Of a DNA stretch of 64,000 nt, positions 25,440 through 38,640 are shown one piece after another. A program made the translations under genes and the position numbers. This DNA is from Sympetrum striolatum (lineage: Eukaryota; Arthropoda; Insecta; Odonata; Libellulidae). Numbering within the stretch: position 1 is the stretch's first letter; every line of letters starts with the position of its first letter. The notes below the pieces were generated by a model. That model did not search any database. It saw only the letters and a list, made by a program, of their open reading frames with translations, and was not told the origin of the DNA. Location of the stretch: contig CANPUZ010000048.1 of assembly GCA_947579665.1 (NCBI GenBank), forward strand, positions 806,001 to 870,000. The letters run 5' to 3'.

Positions 25440-25795
25440 CTATAATGGGAAATCCTCCAAAGCAATTACGCGAAAGAGAATCCGTGGCGACAGTGACTTC
25501 TTTGGACATCTAAAAGAAGTGCGCAGAGGATGAACTCAGCACGGATTCCCTGACAACTCCGACAAACAGGGAAGTGAATGGAGTACGCGACAATTTTGAC
25601 AAATGGACAAAGAAACGGAGTCGTGCATTGGAGGTTTCGCCGCCTGAATTCCTCCTCTCCTTTGCGTCGCGATGTTTGCGCTACAGCTGAGGAAGGCGTG
25701 AATCAACTTCTCCGTCCAACTCGGAAGTTCTCCTGCGAGGAAAGTGCGTCAGAAGAAATGCGATTGCCTAAACGGGTAAGAAAGGCCGGTTAGTT
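25440..25795 (+). other. GC-richer block, possible ORF1 (gag) remnant
   Basis: One frame reads KKCAEDELSTDSLTTP, then VNGVRDNFDKWTKKRSRALE and VSPPEFL with stops on either side. Base composition differs from its surroundings. It could be the start of a jockey-type ORF1 or a host exon; I do not recognise it. Confidence 0.25.
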
Positions 25796-26999
25796 GGACT
25801 GAAGGAAAAGTTTGGTACCTCTCCAATGGGCAATGAGAGTTATCGCTGTGGTTGGCAAAAAGAATTCTATGTTTATACTTTATGATATTATAAACGAATT
25901 TAGTACAAGTATGAGATGAGTTTAATTAATAAAAAAATGATTTTATTCAAAATTCACTATTTTGGCCATAACTTGGCGGTAACGTCCCTCAGATATGACA
26001 GGTTGATTACGTTAAGCGTCGAAAGTTTGGGTTCGGGTGCGAATAAATAAGTGGTGAGAAGTAAAAGTTGTGCGTTTATTCCTTTACAACATGATTACTT
26101 TAAGAGATTTTATGTTTCCCAAATCTATTCAAATAAATGCAATACTGCGAATCTTAACCCCCACTTCCAAGTTCTATTGCAAACTCGTTATTTATCTCCG
26201 GGCTTGGCTATTGAGGAAAATCATTCACAACCATTCGATATGAAATATTTGTTGCTGAACAGGTTCCAAAGGCGGATCTATTACCTTGCTAGTAGGCAGC
26301 CCGATACTTGCCAAGGGGAAAATTAAGACAATTTCTATTTAAACTCATCTTCAATTAATTTTACTAACGCAATTTTCTCGTGATAAATGTAGTAGGTATA
26401 CACTAACAATCAGAAATTATAAAAGCCCATGAATATAATCTGATCAGTACCTTTTCGAATCTCAAGCAAATTAATAATAAGATAAACTCATCGACGGGAG
26501 CATTACCTCTTCGCCTCCCATCAACGATAAGAGCTAACTTCCGATCTACAATTGACATTTACTATTCTGTGCGAATATATTTGACCGAAAGACTTTAAAC
26601 TGTATCTCAAAGTCCACCACCTACTTTCTAAATGTGCTTTTGGCCAACTTTATAATGGAATATGGTGAGAGTTTGATTGCCTTATTTTGTGTTATAGTAG
26701 CGGAAGTATTATTTTTAAAGTGTTACGATATTTGAAGTAAATTCGCATATACTCCACCGCGCTAGCGATTAAGTCAAATTCTTTATAATACTTCACATGG
26801 CTTTTAATTCCGTCCTTTTTGATTTAATGACAAAAATCTTAATATTATTGCTATTTAGATAAACGAGAGTATAGACTAAACAAGTGCATGACAACCACGT
26901 AACCATCAACAATGACCATCAACGAACTAACTTATTTACATATTTAAGTTACGAGTATTTTAAAAACAAACAGTATACAAGGCAAAGTATGAATATGAC

Positions 27000-27080
27000 T
27001 TTAACGGGGCATCAAACCCGGGGCTGCTTTTATCAAAGACGAACGCGCTATAGTCTTGGGTATTTGGGAGCCCTTTATGT
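27000..27080 (-). repeat. tRNA-derived SINE fragment
   Basis: On the minus strand a degenerate B box (GGGTTTGATGCC) follows gctcccaaatacccaagac. It is related to the copy at 28.9 kb. Confidence 0.45.
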
Positions 27081-28911
27081 CTTATTCAAGAGTTAGAGTG
27101 TAAAATGCGACGATGATTGCGAAAATAGCTCCAATATTTTGAGAAAAGTAAAGTTTTTGTGAATACGTCGTTGAGTTTACCAATCCATTGAAAACACTGC
27201 GTTAGTCACTCAGACTTTGAGGAATTAAAATAGATTTTAGATGGTTGAATTCGTTAAAAGTTTAAAGTTAATGAAGCTGTTGGAGTAAAAACAGCGATTT
27301 CATACTGCATTATAATTACTAAACATTAATAAATGTTGAAAATGATAAACCTAATTGAAAATTATCAACGGACAGAGAAGGATAAAAATAGTGATGGTCA
27401 GAAAATCATGGTTGATACCTAATATGATGTAATCAATAATCCAGTCAATTTAATTCATAGACCAAGCAGCAAAAAAGATAGAGGCATTCAAGGTTCAATT
27501 GCGTAAGAGAAGACTCGAAAAGAAAAGAAAAATGGGGACAAGGTATTAGAGTGGGCAAGTTTAGAGGTGGGTGGATGGAAGAAATAATGAAAAGACCAAA
27601 TTAAATGAGGGGTGGAATTAGAGAGGGGCAAATGGGTTGAAGAAACGTGAGGAGAAGGGGCAGATAAGTCGCTCACAGTTTGGGGAGGCGTTCATAATTC
27701 GAAATCGGACTAAATCCCATTTTTGTCCCTTCAGCTGGCCTCCACAAACTCACTTCACTTCCACATCTACGTGCCGCCTGAATGGCTTTCAAACCTCCTT
27801 CCTTCGGCAACCTCGGAAATATCGGTGGAGGAAATAATTCCTATCATTTCTATTTTATATTTCCCACTAAGAATACCCTAGTTCAATCTAATTAACTACT
27901 TCATAAATTACTTGTGCCTTGGCTCGCCAATAAAGGGTCTAATTAATTAATAATCTATTTAGTTCGTTGGTCGTTGAACGTGCTGCCTTTAGGTCATATG
28001 AAGCCTTTTCTTGGCTTTCAGAAAAAATTATATAACTAAATTGGTTATTGTATTGTATTGTAACTAAGATGGTTTCCCAGTCTTGGTTACGACAACAAGT
28101 TGAAATTAAATAATAGTTACCTATTCATATATTTTTAGCAGTTAACATAGTACTCCCCTGTCCACGATCGATGCCAAAATACATAGTTTTATGAAATATG
28201 TGACTCAAGATTGCTCTATTGTACGTGCGGGCTTCCGATGAAAGAAATTCCCCATCCCTGTCCTAGTTGAAGGCTTCTTTGAAAACGGGTTCAAAGTTTT
28301 CTCAAGTGGGGCGAAAATACTGCCGAGGGCATCAAGAGGCAGTTTTTGTTTGTGTTAGTGAGGAATAAGGGAAATGCAATAAGCACCATTATTTATATGA
28401 GAATGCCTATGCTGATACATGGGGATTTTAAATATACTCACAAACTATTACATACGTACATTTTATCTAATGCATTTAATAACAGTAGGCTCTAAATAAT
28501 ACGCAGTATTTATACATACTCGTAACTGAATTTAAATATTGTTCTGATGCACAGGCATGAAAGTACCAAGTAATGACAGGAAATCAAATCCTTAGATTTA
28601 GGGTAGAGGTTCTCAGCCGGTGGTGTTTACTTCTGAAGGATTTCTGGAGATTTAGGGAGGAACTGATACCACCACTTACTAAATTAAATGTAGAAAAACC
28701 ATACTTTAATTATGTGTTTGAATTTGTCTCGATTTCTACCCTCAAAATTGCTTGGAGAAAAATTATACTCTTACGGTGAAATCTTAGTTAATGTTAACGT
28801 AGTCCTCGTCAATCTTAATCTTGATCAATGGCGCCTCACGCCGAGAGTTATTAGTAGTATTATTAATAATATCGTTAATAATAGCAGCTGAGGTAATTGA
28901 GCACATTTGGA

Positions 28912-28990
28912 CTCTTCAGGGGATCGAACCCGGGACTGCTTTTTTCCAAAGGCAAGCGAGCGAGATCCACTCAACTATCTGGAAGCCCAG
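28912..28990 (-). repeat. tRNA-derived SINE head with A and B boxes
   Basis: The minus strand reads gcttccagaTAGTTGAGTGG (perfect A box) and, about 40 bp on, cccgGGTTCGATCCC (perfect B box). The spacing suits an internal pol III promoter. The body does not fold as a functional tRNA by inspection. Confidence 0.65.
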
Positions 28991-28999
28991 CGCCAAATA

Positions 29000-30205
29000 A
29001 ATACATAAAGCACATCTGTTCATTACTGAAAGGGTGTGAAACTTCAAAAGTAAATTTTCCCTAATAATAACAGTATAATGTGGTAAATAAGACTTAAAAT
29101 GGACAAGGAGGCTCAGTTATGAAGTAATTCAGCGACTGTTAATTTCCGTTGAGTATGTAGATGTAAAACTGCCTTAGCTCAGAAAAATGTATGCCAAACA
29201 CCATCAATTTCTCATTTTATAATAAATAATATTTGAAGACAATATTTTATTATTACCGATGTTATAGTGAACCTTGTTTATTTATCTTAAAGATAATTTT
29301 GGAACGCTCTCTTTAAAGTTTAAGATAGCGAATTCTGAGATTGAAAATGCAGAAGATAGGAGTCTACAAAACGCTAATAATTTACACTCAATAAAACATA
29401 AATTCGTATTATTTCGTAGTATGTTTACTGCAGGGGAAAAGCTGAATGTAAAATATTGACCAGTCTATTCCCGTTATAGGAAGGTTGTGTTGGTGAAGTT
29501 GGGTTGGTGCAGTTTACCCATTGCCTTACTCAATGACGTAGTTTAGAGGACTGATAAATTAAGTTGGGACTCGGAGAGATTTTATCAATCTAGAGATCTC
29601 TCAGAAACGTTGCCAATAAATTTGTGTAACTTTTACCTTCATTTCCTCTCCATTTCAAAGAGCTTATAATGGAAAGCTATGAATCCTCCATAAAACACAG
29701 ATCCATATTTACCTCAGTATCTGCACATCTCGCTCTTAAACAGCTTACCCTTGAATTACCACATTGAATCACGTACGCCAACCAATCTTATGCCTCACAT
29801 TTCTAGCTGCGATCCATTCATCCGATATCACTTTCATGGGAAGAATTTAATAAAGGGTCTAATGAATGGGCAAATAGCAGCCATATTTCTATCTAATTGT
29901 AAGAGTATAGCCTTAATTTTGAGAAGAGATAACTTTCGCTGCAAGCGATAATGGGATCCCATTAGTTGGGAACAACATTAAAACCTACGATATTTAACGA
30001 CTAGAAAATTTAAGGTCCAGTACGGTTATAAACTCACAATCCAGGTGTATCTGAAAGTCCAAAAGTTGTGAATAGCTTCAGAAAACTGGATGTAGGAATT
30101 TCAATAATGAAAATAATATTAACCCCCCCATAGGGTAATGGTTCGCAAAATCTTGTGTTGTTTTTCTTATTCCTCGGATAATAAATGGAATAAATTTTAA
30201 TTTAA
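29000..30205. other. No recognisable feature
   Basis: Short frames only; no repeat or domain recognised. Confidence 0.4.
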
Positions 30206-30259
30206 TGCTCTAACCATCGTAAATAAAACACTTAGTAGCTTCCACAAATATATTTCAAA

Positions 30260-30292
30260 CGACCGGTTTCGTCAACGAGTTGACATCTTCAG
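30260..30292 (-). ncRNA. Hammerhead ribozyme-like motif, minus-strand copy
   Basis: Exact reverse complement of 30300-30332, 7 bp away. A transcript across both would fold into one long hairpin, which would compete with the ribozyme fold. Confidence 0.5.
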
Positions 30293-30299
30293 TTGACAC

Positions 30300-30332
30300 C
30301 TGAAGATGTCAACTCGTTGACGAAACCGGTCG
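30300..30332 (+). ncRNA. Hammerhead ribozyme-like motif, plus-strand copy
   Basis: CTGAAGA, then GTCAA-CTCG-TTGAC (perfect five-pair stem II with tetraloop), then GAAAC, palindromic CCGG, then GTCG. Same layout as the motif at 595-627. The mirror copy is on the minus strand at 30260-30292. Confidence 0.55.
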
Positions 30333-31679
30333 ATTGAAATGCCAAGTGTTTTATTTACGATGGTTTATACTGCATTCCACGAAGTGAGGATAGAACATAT
30401 AAACTTTGTTTTAACTTCATCCTCTTCTCTTTTCCTATGCCACATTTAAAATGCTAAAACATCCGAATACTACTGTTCTCTCTACATTAACAATACACTA
30501 TTTCCGCGTTACATAATAGAAATTGAGAATTTTCGCATGAGCTTTGTATGTTAATAAAATATTCTAAACTGTAAAGTCATACGTATACATTTAGTCGGCT
30601 GATAACAACAGCTATTTGGCCAAACTCGATAACTGCTATAGATGTTATCTGGTATGTAAAATTAAATAATTAAAGTAGCGTTTCATGAGATTTTTGCCAA
30701 AAATACAGCTTATGTTCATATTTTTAATTACATCTTTAGTCGTTTTATTTATTAATTTAGATATGCATCAATACATTGTCATTTTTTCCAAATTTATTTC
30801 TCTCTGATTTATAAATTAAGAGGAAATCATCACTTTAGCCAAGAAAAAGCTAAAAAGAAATATAGAAAATCATCGGCGAGAGAGTTTTACGAAATTCTTG
30901 CCGCAAGAGACAGTTGATGACTAAAACAGGATTTCAATAAAGGATGTAAAATAAATCTATGTATACTAACAGCAAACGTGCAGCAGTATGACACTGTTTT
31001 CAAATAGCCAATATTTTTATCGCAAAGATGTTTGCTGTGTTTATGTTTAGACCAATTACGTTCTCATGAGTATCAATTTAAATATATTTCTGAAGTAAAG
31101 GAAGCTTCTGAGAACGGAAAAGATGAGCGTAACATTTCCATAGCAACCCTTGTAAACACTGATGCATCGACATCTTATTAAGATGAATTCGGTAGAGATT
31201 TCGGGCAAAAGGATAATTCAGCAATATATCGAAGGCCATCAATTACGTCGACCCTTTTACCTTCAGGCAAACAAGCAAGAGAGAGGAAATGACCCTCATT
31301 ACATCGGAGGCTCCTTTAATGTCTCCCTCCCACACAACTCTCGTCTCTATTCAACGATCCACGCGGGCCTCAGCCGTCCACGTCCTTCCCATTTCAATGA
31401 AGAACTCTTTCATTCGAGCGAAGAAAGCTTCAAGATGCGAAGAAGTGCATTTGAGCATAACTTCATACTTTGTATATACATGATAATATAAACATGGTAT
31501 AGCATAACCACTGAAGTAATGTCAAAAGGCGCATATTTCCAATAGCGATTTAATTTCAATGCTTAGCTGCTGTTGCCCTTCACCGGTGAAGTCCCCTTAA
31601 GCTCTAATGAACTTCTCAGGAGGAGCCTCACCGATACAACAGCAACAACGAACACACACACAAGCACTCCCTGTTCGGA

Positions 31680-31770
31680 AAAATCCAATCAACCGGGAAT
31701 CGAACCTGGGACCTTGGGGTAAGAGCGATAGCGTAGCTGGAATACTATCCACTCGGGCACGTAAAGATTA
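31680..31770 (-). repeat. tRNA-derived SINE
   Basis: The minus strand begins gtgcccgagtggatagtatt and carries caGGTTCGATTCCcgg (perfect B box) about 50 bp on. A GTGTGT-rich tail region follows. Confidence 0.6.
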
Positions 31771-31774
31771 TTAT

Positions 31775-32280
31775 TATTTAAAGATAATTACTGACACTAT
31801 ATCAGGGGCTTTATATTTATGATAGCGGAGTAAAGCAGGTTTCCTTTGAAAGTAATTCCAATTAACTTTCCAAATGTCATTTTGTCGGGATGCATACATT
31901 ATAGTCATTGTGATTGAATAAAACGCCATGATATAATAATTCAAACTCCTCATTTCATCCTACGCAGATTACAAGAACTAAAAGGTCATCAAGGGGAAAG
32001 GTGAAGGGCCGATGGCCGCTTTAAGCCGCCTTAGGATCATCTGGAACAATCGCGCGTTCTAATTTCCTTAACACCAAAACAATTTGAAATTAACTAAATC
32101 CTCCCAGTGAAATAAGAGTTAATTCCAGAGTAAATTCAAAATTAAAACGAAGGAAAAACCACATTGGAGTTTGATATTTCAACTTTGCCATAAAAATATC
32201 TTGTCAAGAATAATTATATCTCAAAAGATGACGAATATGTCAAGCGGATTAAAAAATGAACGTCATTAAAAAACGTTGCC
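31775..32280. other. No recognisable feature
   Basis: Nothing supported on either strand. Confidence 0.4.
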
Positions 32281-33012
32281 GTAAGATCTTACCCACGACC
32301 AACCGGTTGGAAAGCACTGTCATATGATCATAGCTTACCTTAAATCTCTGCAAATTCCAAGAATAGTCATCAAGGACATCAAAAGTATGAACCAAAATCT
32401 TCCAAATACTATAGACCAGAGTGATGTCACATAAATGAGGAAAAATTCTTCTTTGATATGCATTTTTTCACTTTATTTTGACCTCAAACACAACGAAGAA
32501 CCGCTACGGTGAGAAGCTCGAAGTGAAATGAAGAAAGCTTAAATTGGTTGCTAAGGAACAGCATTGTTGCGTATTCCTGAGCTCTCGTCCTATATTACTC
32601 CAGTAGCTCGGTTAGAAAGAGGTAAATAGACATGGTAATGGTAGACAAATGCACCACGTGGAGGATACTTAGTCCGAGTTTGACTCGCAAGCCATCAACT
32701 AAGCTATAAACTGTTATTAATAGGTAGTCAAAAATCATGAAGTTAAGATTTAACCTCCTGTATTTGTAGCTAATGTCCTTCAGTTAATTAGAAATACAAT
32801 GAATTTCTAGCTTTCAGTGTTATCACGGACTTGTATCTTTTGCGGAATGAACCCTTTGGGACAGGTAATGCGCGTGGCATCAATGGGGAAACACGTAATG
32901 TTTATCAGCTGCTACAATTTTACTCGTCAATATTGTTACATCGATTTAAAGTATATCAGAATGCTGATTAGTGAAATTATCCATACTAAGGAACGATTAT
33001 ATTTCATTTAAG

Positions 33013-33141
33013 TCACGAGGTAAACAGAGGTGGAGGCAGCGTAATAACGACTCGACCACTGAAAGACAAGGAACTGTTTGAAGTGAGATTGGACAAAAGT
33101 ATCTCCAAATATGGAGAGTCACACTGTTTTGAAATTAAAAG
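33013..33141 (+). pseudogene. Inverted partial copy of the NHR second exon
   Basis: On the plus strand, after an acceptor (atttcatttaag), an open frame gives GGSVITTRPLKDKELFEVRL and then DKSISKYGESHCFEI before losing similarity. This matches the NHR exon at 36058-36234 in both sequence and the position of the splice acceptor, but lies in the opposite orientation. About 110 bp at 32285-32400 also match, inverted, the stretch 36840-36960 upstream of that exon. The pair therefore looks like an inverted duplication of part of the NHR locus. I cannot find the remaining NHR exons on this strand. It is probably a pseudogene fragment. Confidence 0.65.
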
Positions 33142-34065
33142 GTGTATTATATAAACTCACAAGGAATCGGTTCAAGACAGTTGTCCTCGTTTAGATAATT
33201 AGGTATTGTTCCTCGTCTGTAACTCAAGTTTGTCTCTGCAATTCATATTTTACTCCAATTCACAGTCACTCGATTCCTCTCATCTTTGGCTTCGATTCTT
33301 ATCTGATATTCATCCCATATTCTATCTTTCTCACATTAAGAAGTAATATCCACGAGTAACTGCATTAAATTTATAAGCAAACGTCCGGACGATCTTATTA
33401 TCGTTCATATTGTGCAATTTTCTACACCCCTGATTGTTGATCACTCAAATTCGATTCAACAACGCACTCAAAAATGTGTACATGTACCTTTTGGGAACTT
33501 TCCTCACTGCCCTTCCAGATTTATTGAACTTCCAGCTATTGAAATAGTAGGTAAAACCGATGAACAATGGGTGAAATTTCATTGGTATTACTAAGCATAT
33601 ATCTTTTTAAGGTTATACGGTGATTAAGATAGCAATATATAATGCTTTAGAAATATAAACAGCAAATAATTATAAATTTAAATTAGCGATATGTTAATAA
33701 TAGTCTATATTTTACAGGAGAAGTCATCAGAAGTCCAACAATGTAAGTATTCCGTAAGCTGAAGACAATGTTCTAAGTATATAATAGCAGATGGCGGAGA
33801 AAAGTGCCAATTGCTTCATCTCGCACTTCCAAAGTCAACAATAGTTTCCCCTCAAAATAATAAATTCTCAAATGTTTGGTCACTTAACATGCATTCGGGT
33901 GATTAAAAACAGCATCCAATTCATTAAAATTCCAGTGAGTGAATAAACAGAAGGTACGAAGGAGTTGGTAACATCGGCAATGCTAAAATATATTCAATTG
34001 GTATCTGATGAGTCCTTTCCTTAATGTCCTTTTAATGCTTAAAAAATTAACCGTGTATTTACTCG

Positions 34066-34570
34066 TATGGGATCGTCCATTAATCACGTGAGGCTCGAAG
34101 GGGGGATTGGAAAATATCACGAAATATCACAAGGAGGAGGGGGGTGCAGTGAGATATCACGTGTATTTATTTTTTCGTTGAGCGCGCTATTTCTAAACAG
34201 AAAAACGGCCGCCCGGCTCGGCCTTCCAGTCGCCAGTAAGTCCGTGATTTTGGCGCCGAAAACATGCGAAAATCGTTGCCGTGTATATTTTCCCTTAAAA
34301 CAATCCAACAATTCCTAAACTAGGAGATCTGTTTAAACACCTACTTGCAGAGTATGAGAAAGGGAATAAAACCTAGTGTGGCTCAGAAGGAATTTAATGA
34401 TCCTCACACGACGATCGAGAGAGATTCTCTGCGTAGTGAAAATGATGACGCCGAGGGGCCGACCGTCGTTGATCTTCGAGAAAGTCTAAAACCTCACCAC
34501 GTATCACCAGGGGGGAGGGTGGTTAAAAAGTTGCAAAAAAACATCATGTGATTAATGGACGTCCCCTATA
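34066..34570. mobile_element. 505-bp TIR element
   Basis: The left end TATGGGATCGTCCATTAATC and the right end (complement TATAGGGGACGTCCATTAAT) continue into CAC-TGA, an imperfect inverted repeat of about 27 bp. No transposase. Small frames inside are not convincing. The target duplication is unresolved. Confidence 0.65.
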
Positions 34571-35016
34571 CTAAATTAGTTTATTCTTTTTAAACCTACG
34601 AGTTAGAATTCAATGAAATGGCTCTTTATCATCTAAGAAACTACTGGAGTAGTATCTTCACAAGAACATGCTACTCAGGTAGAAACAGGTCCTCAATAAA
34701 AAAATTAAAAATTGTGTGGAAAATTTAGTGCTATTTTTTCATTACTTCTAAGTACACTGCCTCTCACAATTCTATTGACAATAGGTTTGTGCAGATTTTT
34801 TACTCATACTTTTAGGAGTGTTTTCCTGCTTAGGATATTTGTTAACGAGCTTCACTTGTGTTCATGGAATCCACAACTATGATATTCTTATTCTACATAT
34901 ATTCGAATTATTTTTACTATTATTTACTGATGAGATCTTTCTAAATTGAGAATGTGTTGAATGAAAGAGGAAATCTCGATTTATCCCAAAAGAAAAAAAA
35001 CTATTAATTATTATTA

Positions 35017-35022
35017 TTTATT
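35017..35022 (-). terminator. Poly(A) signal of the NHR gene
   Basis: AATAAA on the minus strand, about 110 bp past the NHR stop codon. Confidence 0.6.
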
Positions 35023-35131
35023 TGTTTACAATGATGTAACATATCGAGGGTAACAATTTGAGATCTTAATACAAATATGAGTTATGATTCTAATAATGCA
35101 TTAAACAAAGCAAAGGAATTCAGCTGTTCGT

Positions 35132-38084
35132 CTACGGCTTCACAATCGTTGCTTGCACATGCTTTCCATACAAATCCATCACTCCGTAAACTGTTTCTGG
35201 AACTGTGGTCGGAATTGCACCTTGATCTGTTCCATTAACAAAGAAATGCAGAGAACCATTTGATTTCCTCATGACACCGACACGGTCACCATCCTGTGTG
35301 TTCATAAAAACAGGTATTTAATTAGTTTCTATAAGACCTAATTACAGGAGAGATTATTAAGTAAAAACAAAAATGAAACTGTGAAGAATGAGTGAATGAT
35401 TTACATATTTAAGGTATCATAACCAGTAAAAGCTCTAATGATGGAAACAGAGATTCAATCGGATGCAATTGATAATTCAAGCAAGTATTAGTGTAAAATC
35501 AACTATCAAGAAATATTACTCTTATTTGGCAATGTTTGAAGTACTTTCTCTCTAAAAAAAATCATTAGACTTAACATTCACACTGCAGACGACGTAGACA
35601 GAAAGGGTTCAGAAGATACAAATTTCAATAAGATGAACTAAGTGAACTAAGATAAATAATTTGGGAGTTCCTTGTTTCATTAGTTTCACATCAGTTAAAT
35701 AAATGTTTAGCCTTGTGATGAAATAAACTGAATTCAAATTGTACTATGATATCTTCAGTAGATAAAGGGAACACAAATTGTATCCCTCTTTAATTCTCTC
35801 ACATAAGAGGCATTGCATTCACGAGTTTCCGTCTTTATCTTATAATATAGTTATGAATTCAAAACTTGATGGTTTAAAATTGCTTACCTTCAATGTGAAA
35901 AGTTCAATCCCATATCCTCTTTGAATATCATTTCCATTATGGAATATACTGTGTCCGTAATAGAGCCAAACGCCATCTCTATGGAAGATACGGTTCATTA
36001 GATAAACATCCACAAACAATGATACATCAAACGATATATTTAAAAATTTATTTTTACTTGAAGTAGATCCAGTGTTTCTTGAAGGAGACGGTGGAAGGAT
36101 TTGCAACTGTGACTCCCAAACTGAAATGAATTCCCCATCTGTCGAAAATTGTGTCCAACCGTACTTCAAAGAGCTCATCGTCTTTCAGAGGTTGATTCGT
36201 TATCACGCTGCCTCCATAAGGGATTTCCTCGTAACTGGAGTGAATAAAATAGTTTGTTAGTATGGTTACTACCATTAATAAACTCACTTATATAAATTAA
36301 AATTATGTACCAGAATAGATCAGTAAAAGTTTAGCAGCTGATAAATATATACGTGTTTTCCTATCGACACCAAGCGCGTTAACTAGTCTAAAAAAAATCA
36401 GCCGTTGAAAGAATGAGGAATTCTTTATATTTTATAACTAAGTGAGGGATATATTAAATAAATTTAAGCTAACAAACTTAGGGTTATATAGTATTAACTA
36501 AAATATACCTAAGGTTAAGTTTAAAGTTAAAAATTTTTGTCCACCTCGTCCTAAATGTTTTGAGCAAGCTCATGGCCTCCGATTTAAGCTGAGAATAAAT
36601 TTCCTCCTCGTGGTACATTTCACTTTCATTGGTTTATACTGCTGGTGCTTTTCAACATGAATCCTTATATCCTAAAATTACAGATCTGAAAGGTGCAATC
36701 CTCAGCCAGGGAAGAATATGGAAACTCTTGTCTTCTACAAATACAGTCAAAGCTAATAATGAAGGATCCATCGCTCTCTTAAGACTTTTTATGGTGTCCT
36801 GGACGCTATTTATATATACGAGTAAAAGTTGCTTGCATTCATTTTGATTCATACTTTTGATGTCCTTGTTTACTATTCTTGGAATTTGCAGAGATTTCAG
36901 CTAAGATACGATCTACGATACTCCATTGCAGTGCTTTCCAACCCGTTTGTCCTGGGAAACATACTCTATTATTGTAAAAAACTGCAAGTGGAAGTGACAT
37001 GCATTTCTAATTTCGAATAACGTCTGCACTGTAATTTGTTACAAAATTATTTATTTAACAGGATATCTTTAAAATTAAATTGTAATATTAAAATCCACTA
37101 TTAGTGTGATTTTTGTTATTAATTTTAATTTAACCTGAAACTTGGAAACCCTTGGTTTGCAGGAGGCTTTGAGATACTATAAAATTGCTCCGTCGAAAAG
37201 AAAATCTTGGAAGGCACTGTTCTATCACCTCTATGATATTCTTGTACATTTCTAAACTTGGCATTTATTTATCTAACCTATGCAACAGTTAAAAACATTG
37301 TATTAATATATTATTCTCATACCATAGTTGATGTAATTCCCAGAGTTTATTAAAGATTAAGCTTCGAATCGATTCTAAATAGACGTCTACATTAAATTAA
37401 TCTAGAGATGTTTGTACACCTTCAGAAGTGATACGAAGAGGAAGAATTACACAAAAGAAGTAAATCCGGAAATTGAAGCAATAAAAACGAAAATACTGAG
37501 GATACTAAAGTCGGAGACTAGGATAACACGTAGTGGCAGAGTGTACTCCATTTATAATTAAGTATGATTGCAACTCAACATACTGCTAATTTCGCAGAAT
37601 GCAGTATAATTGCTTGAGAACTGTTTTCAAGAATTTTTATATTGACTCATGTCCCGTCTTTGTTCTTTATTCGTTTAATCATTGTTCTAATATTAATGTT
37701 CTATGTAATATTATAATTAAAAATTCATTTCTGTGTATTTGATACTAAATTACCAAAAGAATTTTTCCCAGTTACATACCGCGATAATTATTTCACCAGA
37801 GAAGCCAGAACTTATTGTCCCCGTTATACGAATAAGTTTCTCAAATGGAGTAAAATATTTGTGAAAATTATTAAAATAATATTTACTCAATTTGTAGAGA
37901 TACTATTAAATATACTATGAATCATATAATAATTATTTAGGAATGATTCTTAAAATTAACATTTTTCGACTAAATCAACTCACTCACCGTTCAGCGGTGC
38001 GATTACCGTTGCTGAGCTTGATACTAGCACCAGTCCTCTCGTGGAAATGCAACGGCTGCGGTGGCACCTCTTCAGTTTTGTTAT
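35132..38084 (-). CDS. Neuralized homology repeat (NHR) exons, 3' end of a gene
   Basis: Four minus-strand exons: 37988-38084, 36058-36234, 35888-35978 and 35132-35293 (TAG at 35132-35134). The phases match through the whole set (1-2, 2-2, 2-0, 0-stop). They encode one complete NHR domain: FHERTGASIKLSNGNRTAER, then ITNQPLKDDELFEVRLD, then a YYGHSIFHNG-type strand, then DRVGVMRKSNGSLHFFVNG and VYGVMDLYGKHVQATIV. NHR domains occur in Neuralized/NEURL ubiquitin-ligase adaptors and mediate protein or lipid binding. An AATAAA signal lies at 35017-35022. The first exon has a strong acceptor (tttcatttcctttag) in phase 1, which implies an upstream coding exon; the nearest ones on this strand are the PB1/ZZ exons. 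The alternative is an in-frame ATG at 38113-38115, which would make an independent NHR protein of about 185 residues. The domain is certain; its attachment is not. Confidence 0.88.
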
Positions 38085-38640
38085 CTAAAGGAAATGAAAT
38101 TACAACATATCCCATTACTATCTGTTATCTCAGCTGAGGAGATTAGTTTCGGAAATACTTCAAAATAATTAATACATATTTGATGACATTGTAATTACAC
38201 ACATGCATCTGATATGAGGTACTTACAGAGAAAAAACAACTAAGAAAAAGTTTCCCTTAACATAGTAAAAATCATAACATATTTTTACCATATTGGTGAT
38301 ATATCCCTCCGAAACGGTTTATGTAAGGGATTCACAATAGAGTTATACTATAATTAATTTCCATTAAACATCATATTTAACACATTGAGACTGTGATGCA
38401 TTTTTTGGCTACATGGAAGTGCATCATAAAAGCTTATGCTCAGAACAGTATGCTATCCGTAACAGCAGCTGTTTGATTTGGCTCTGATGAGAAACTTTAT
38501 TCAAGGAAACAATAATAGTTTGTAAAGGGGCTCTAGCAGATTAAAGTGTGTTTACTTAATGATTCATCAAAAAATTAAATTTGAAGAAGTTGAATCGGTG
38601 TTTGTTTTTTATGGCAGTCAAATAAGGATCTAACCGTAGT

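Larger units (their letters stand above)
30212..30365. repeat. Inverted repeat carrying two hammerhead-like motifs
   Basis: Outer arms aaccatcgtaaataaaacac (from 30212) and its complement (ending 30365) enclose perfect 33-bp arms at 30260-30292 and 30300-30332, separated by 7 bp. Each 33-bp arm is a hammerhead-like motif in opposite orientation. The left side has about 15 bp extra between the outer and inner arms. Confidence 0.85.

Noticed and set aside
28912..31770. tRNA genes
   Set aside because: A and B boxes are present, but the sequences lack a convincing cloverleaf and are related to each other as SINE heads.
32459..32512. Possible inverted copy of the first NHR exon (ends accgctacg|gtgag)
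   Set aside because: Similarity is confined to the donor end, and its position does not fit the order expected from the inverted 36.1-37.0 kb segment.
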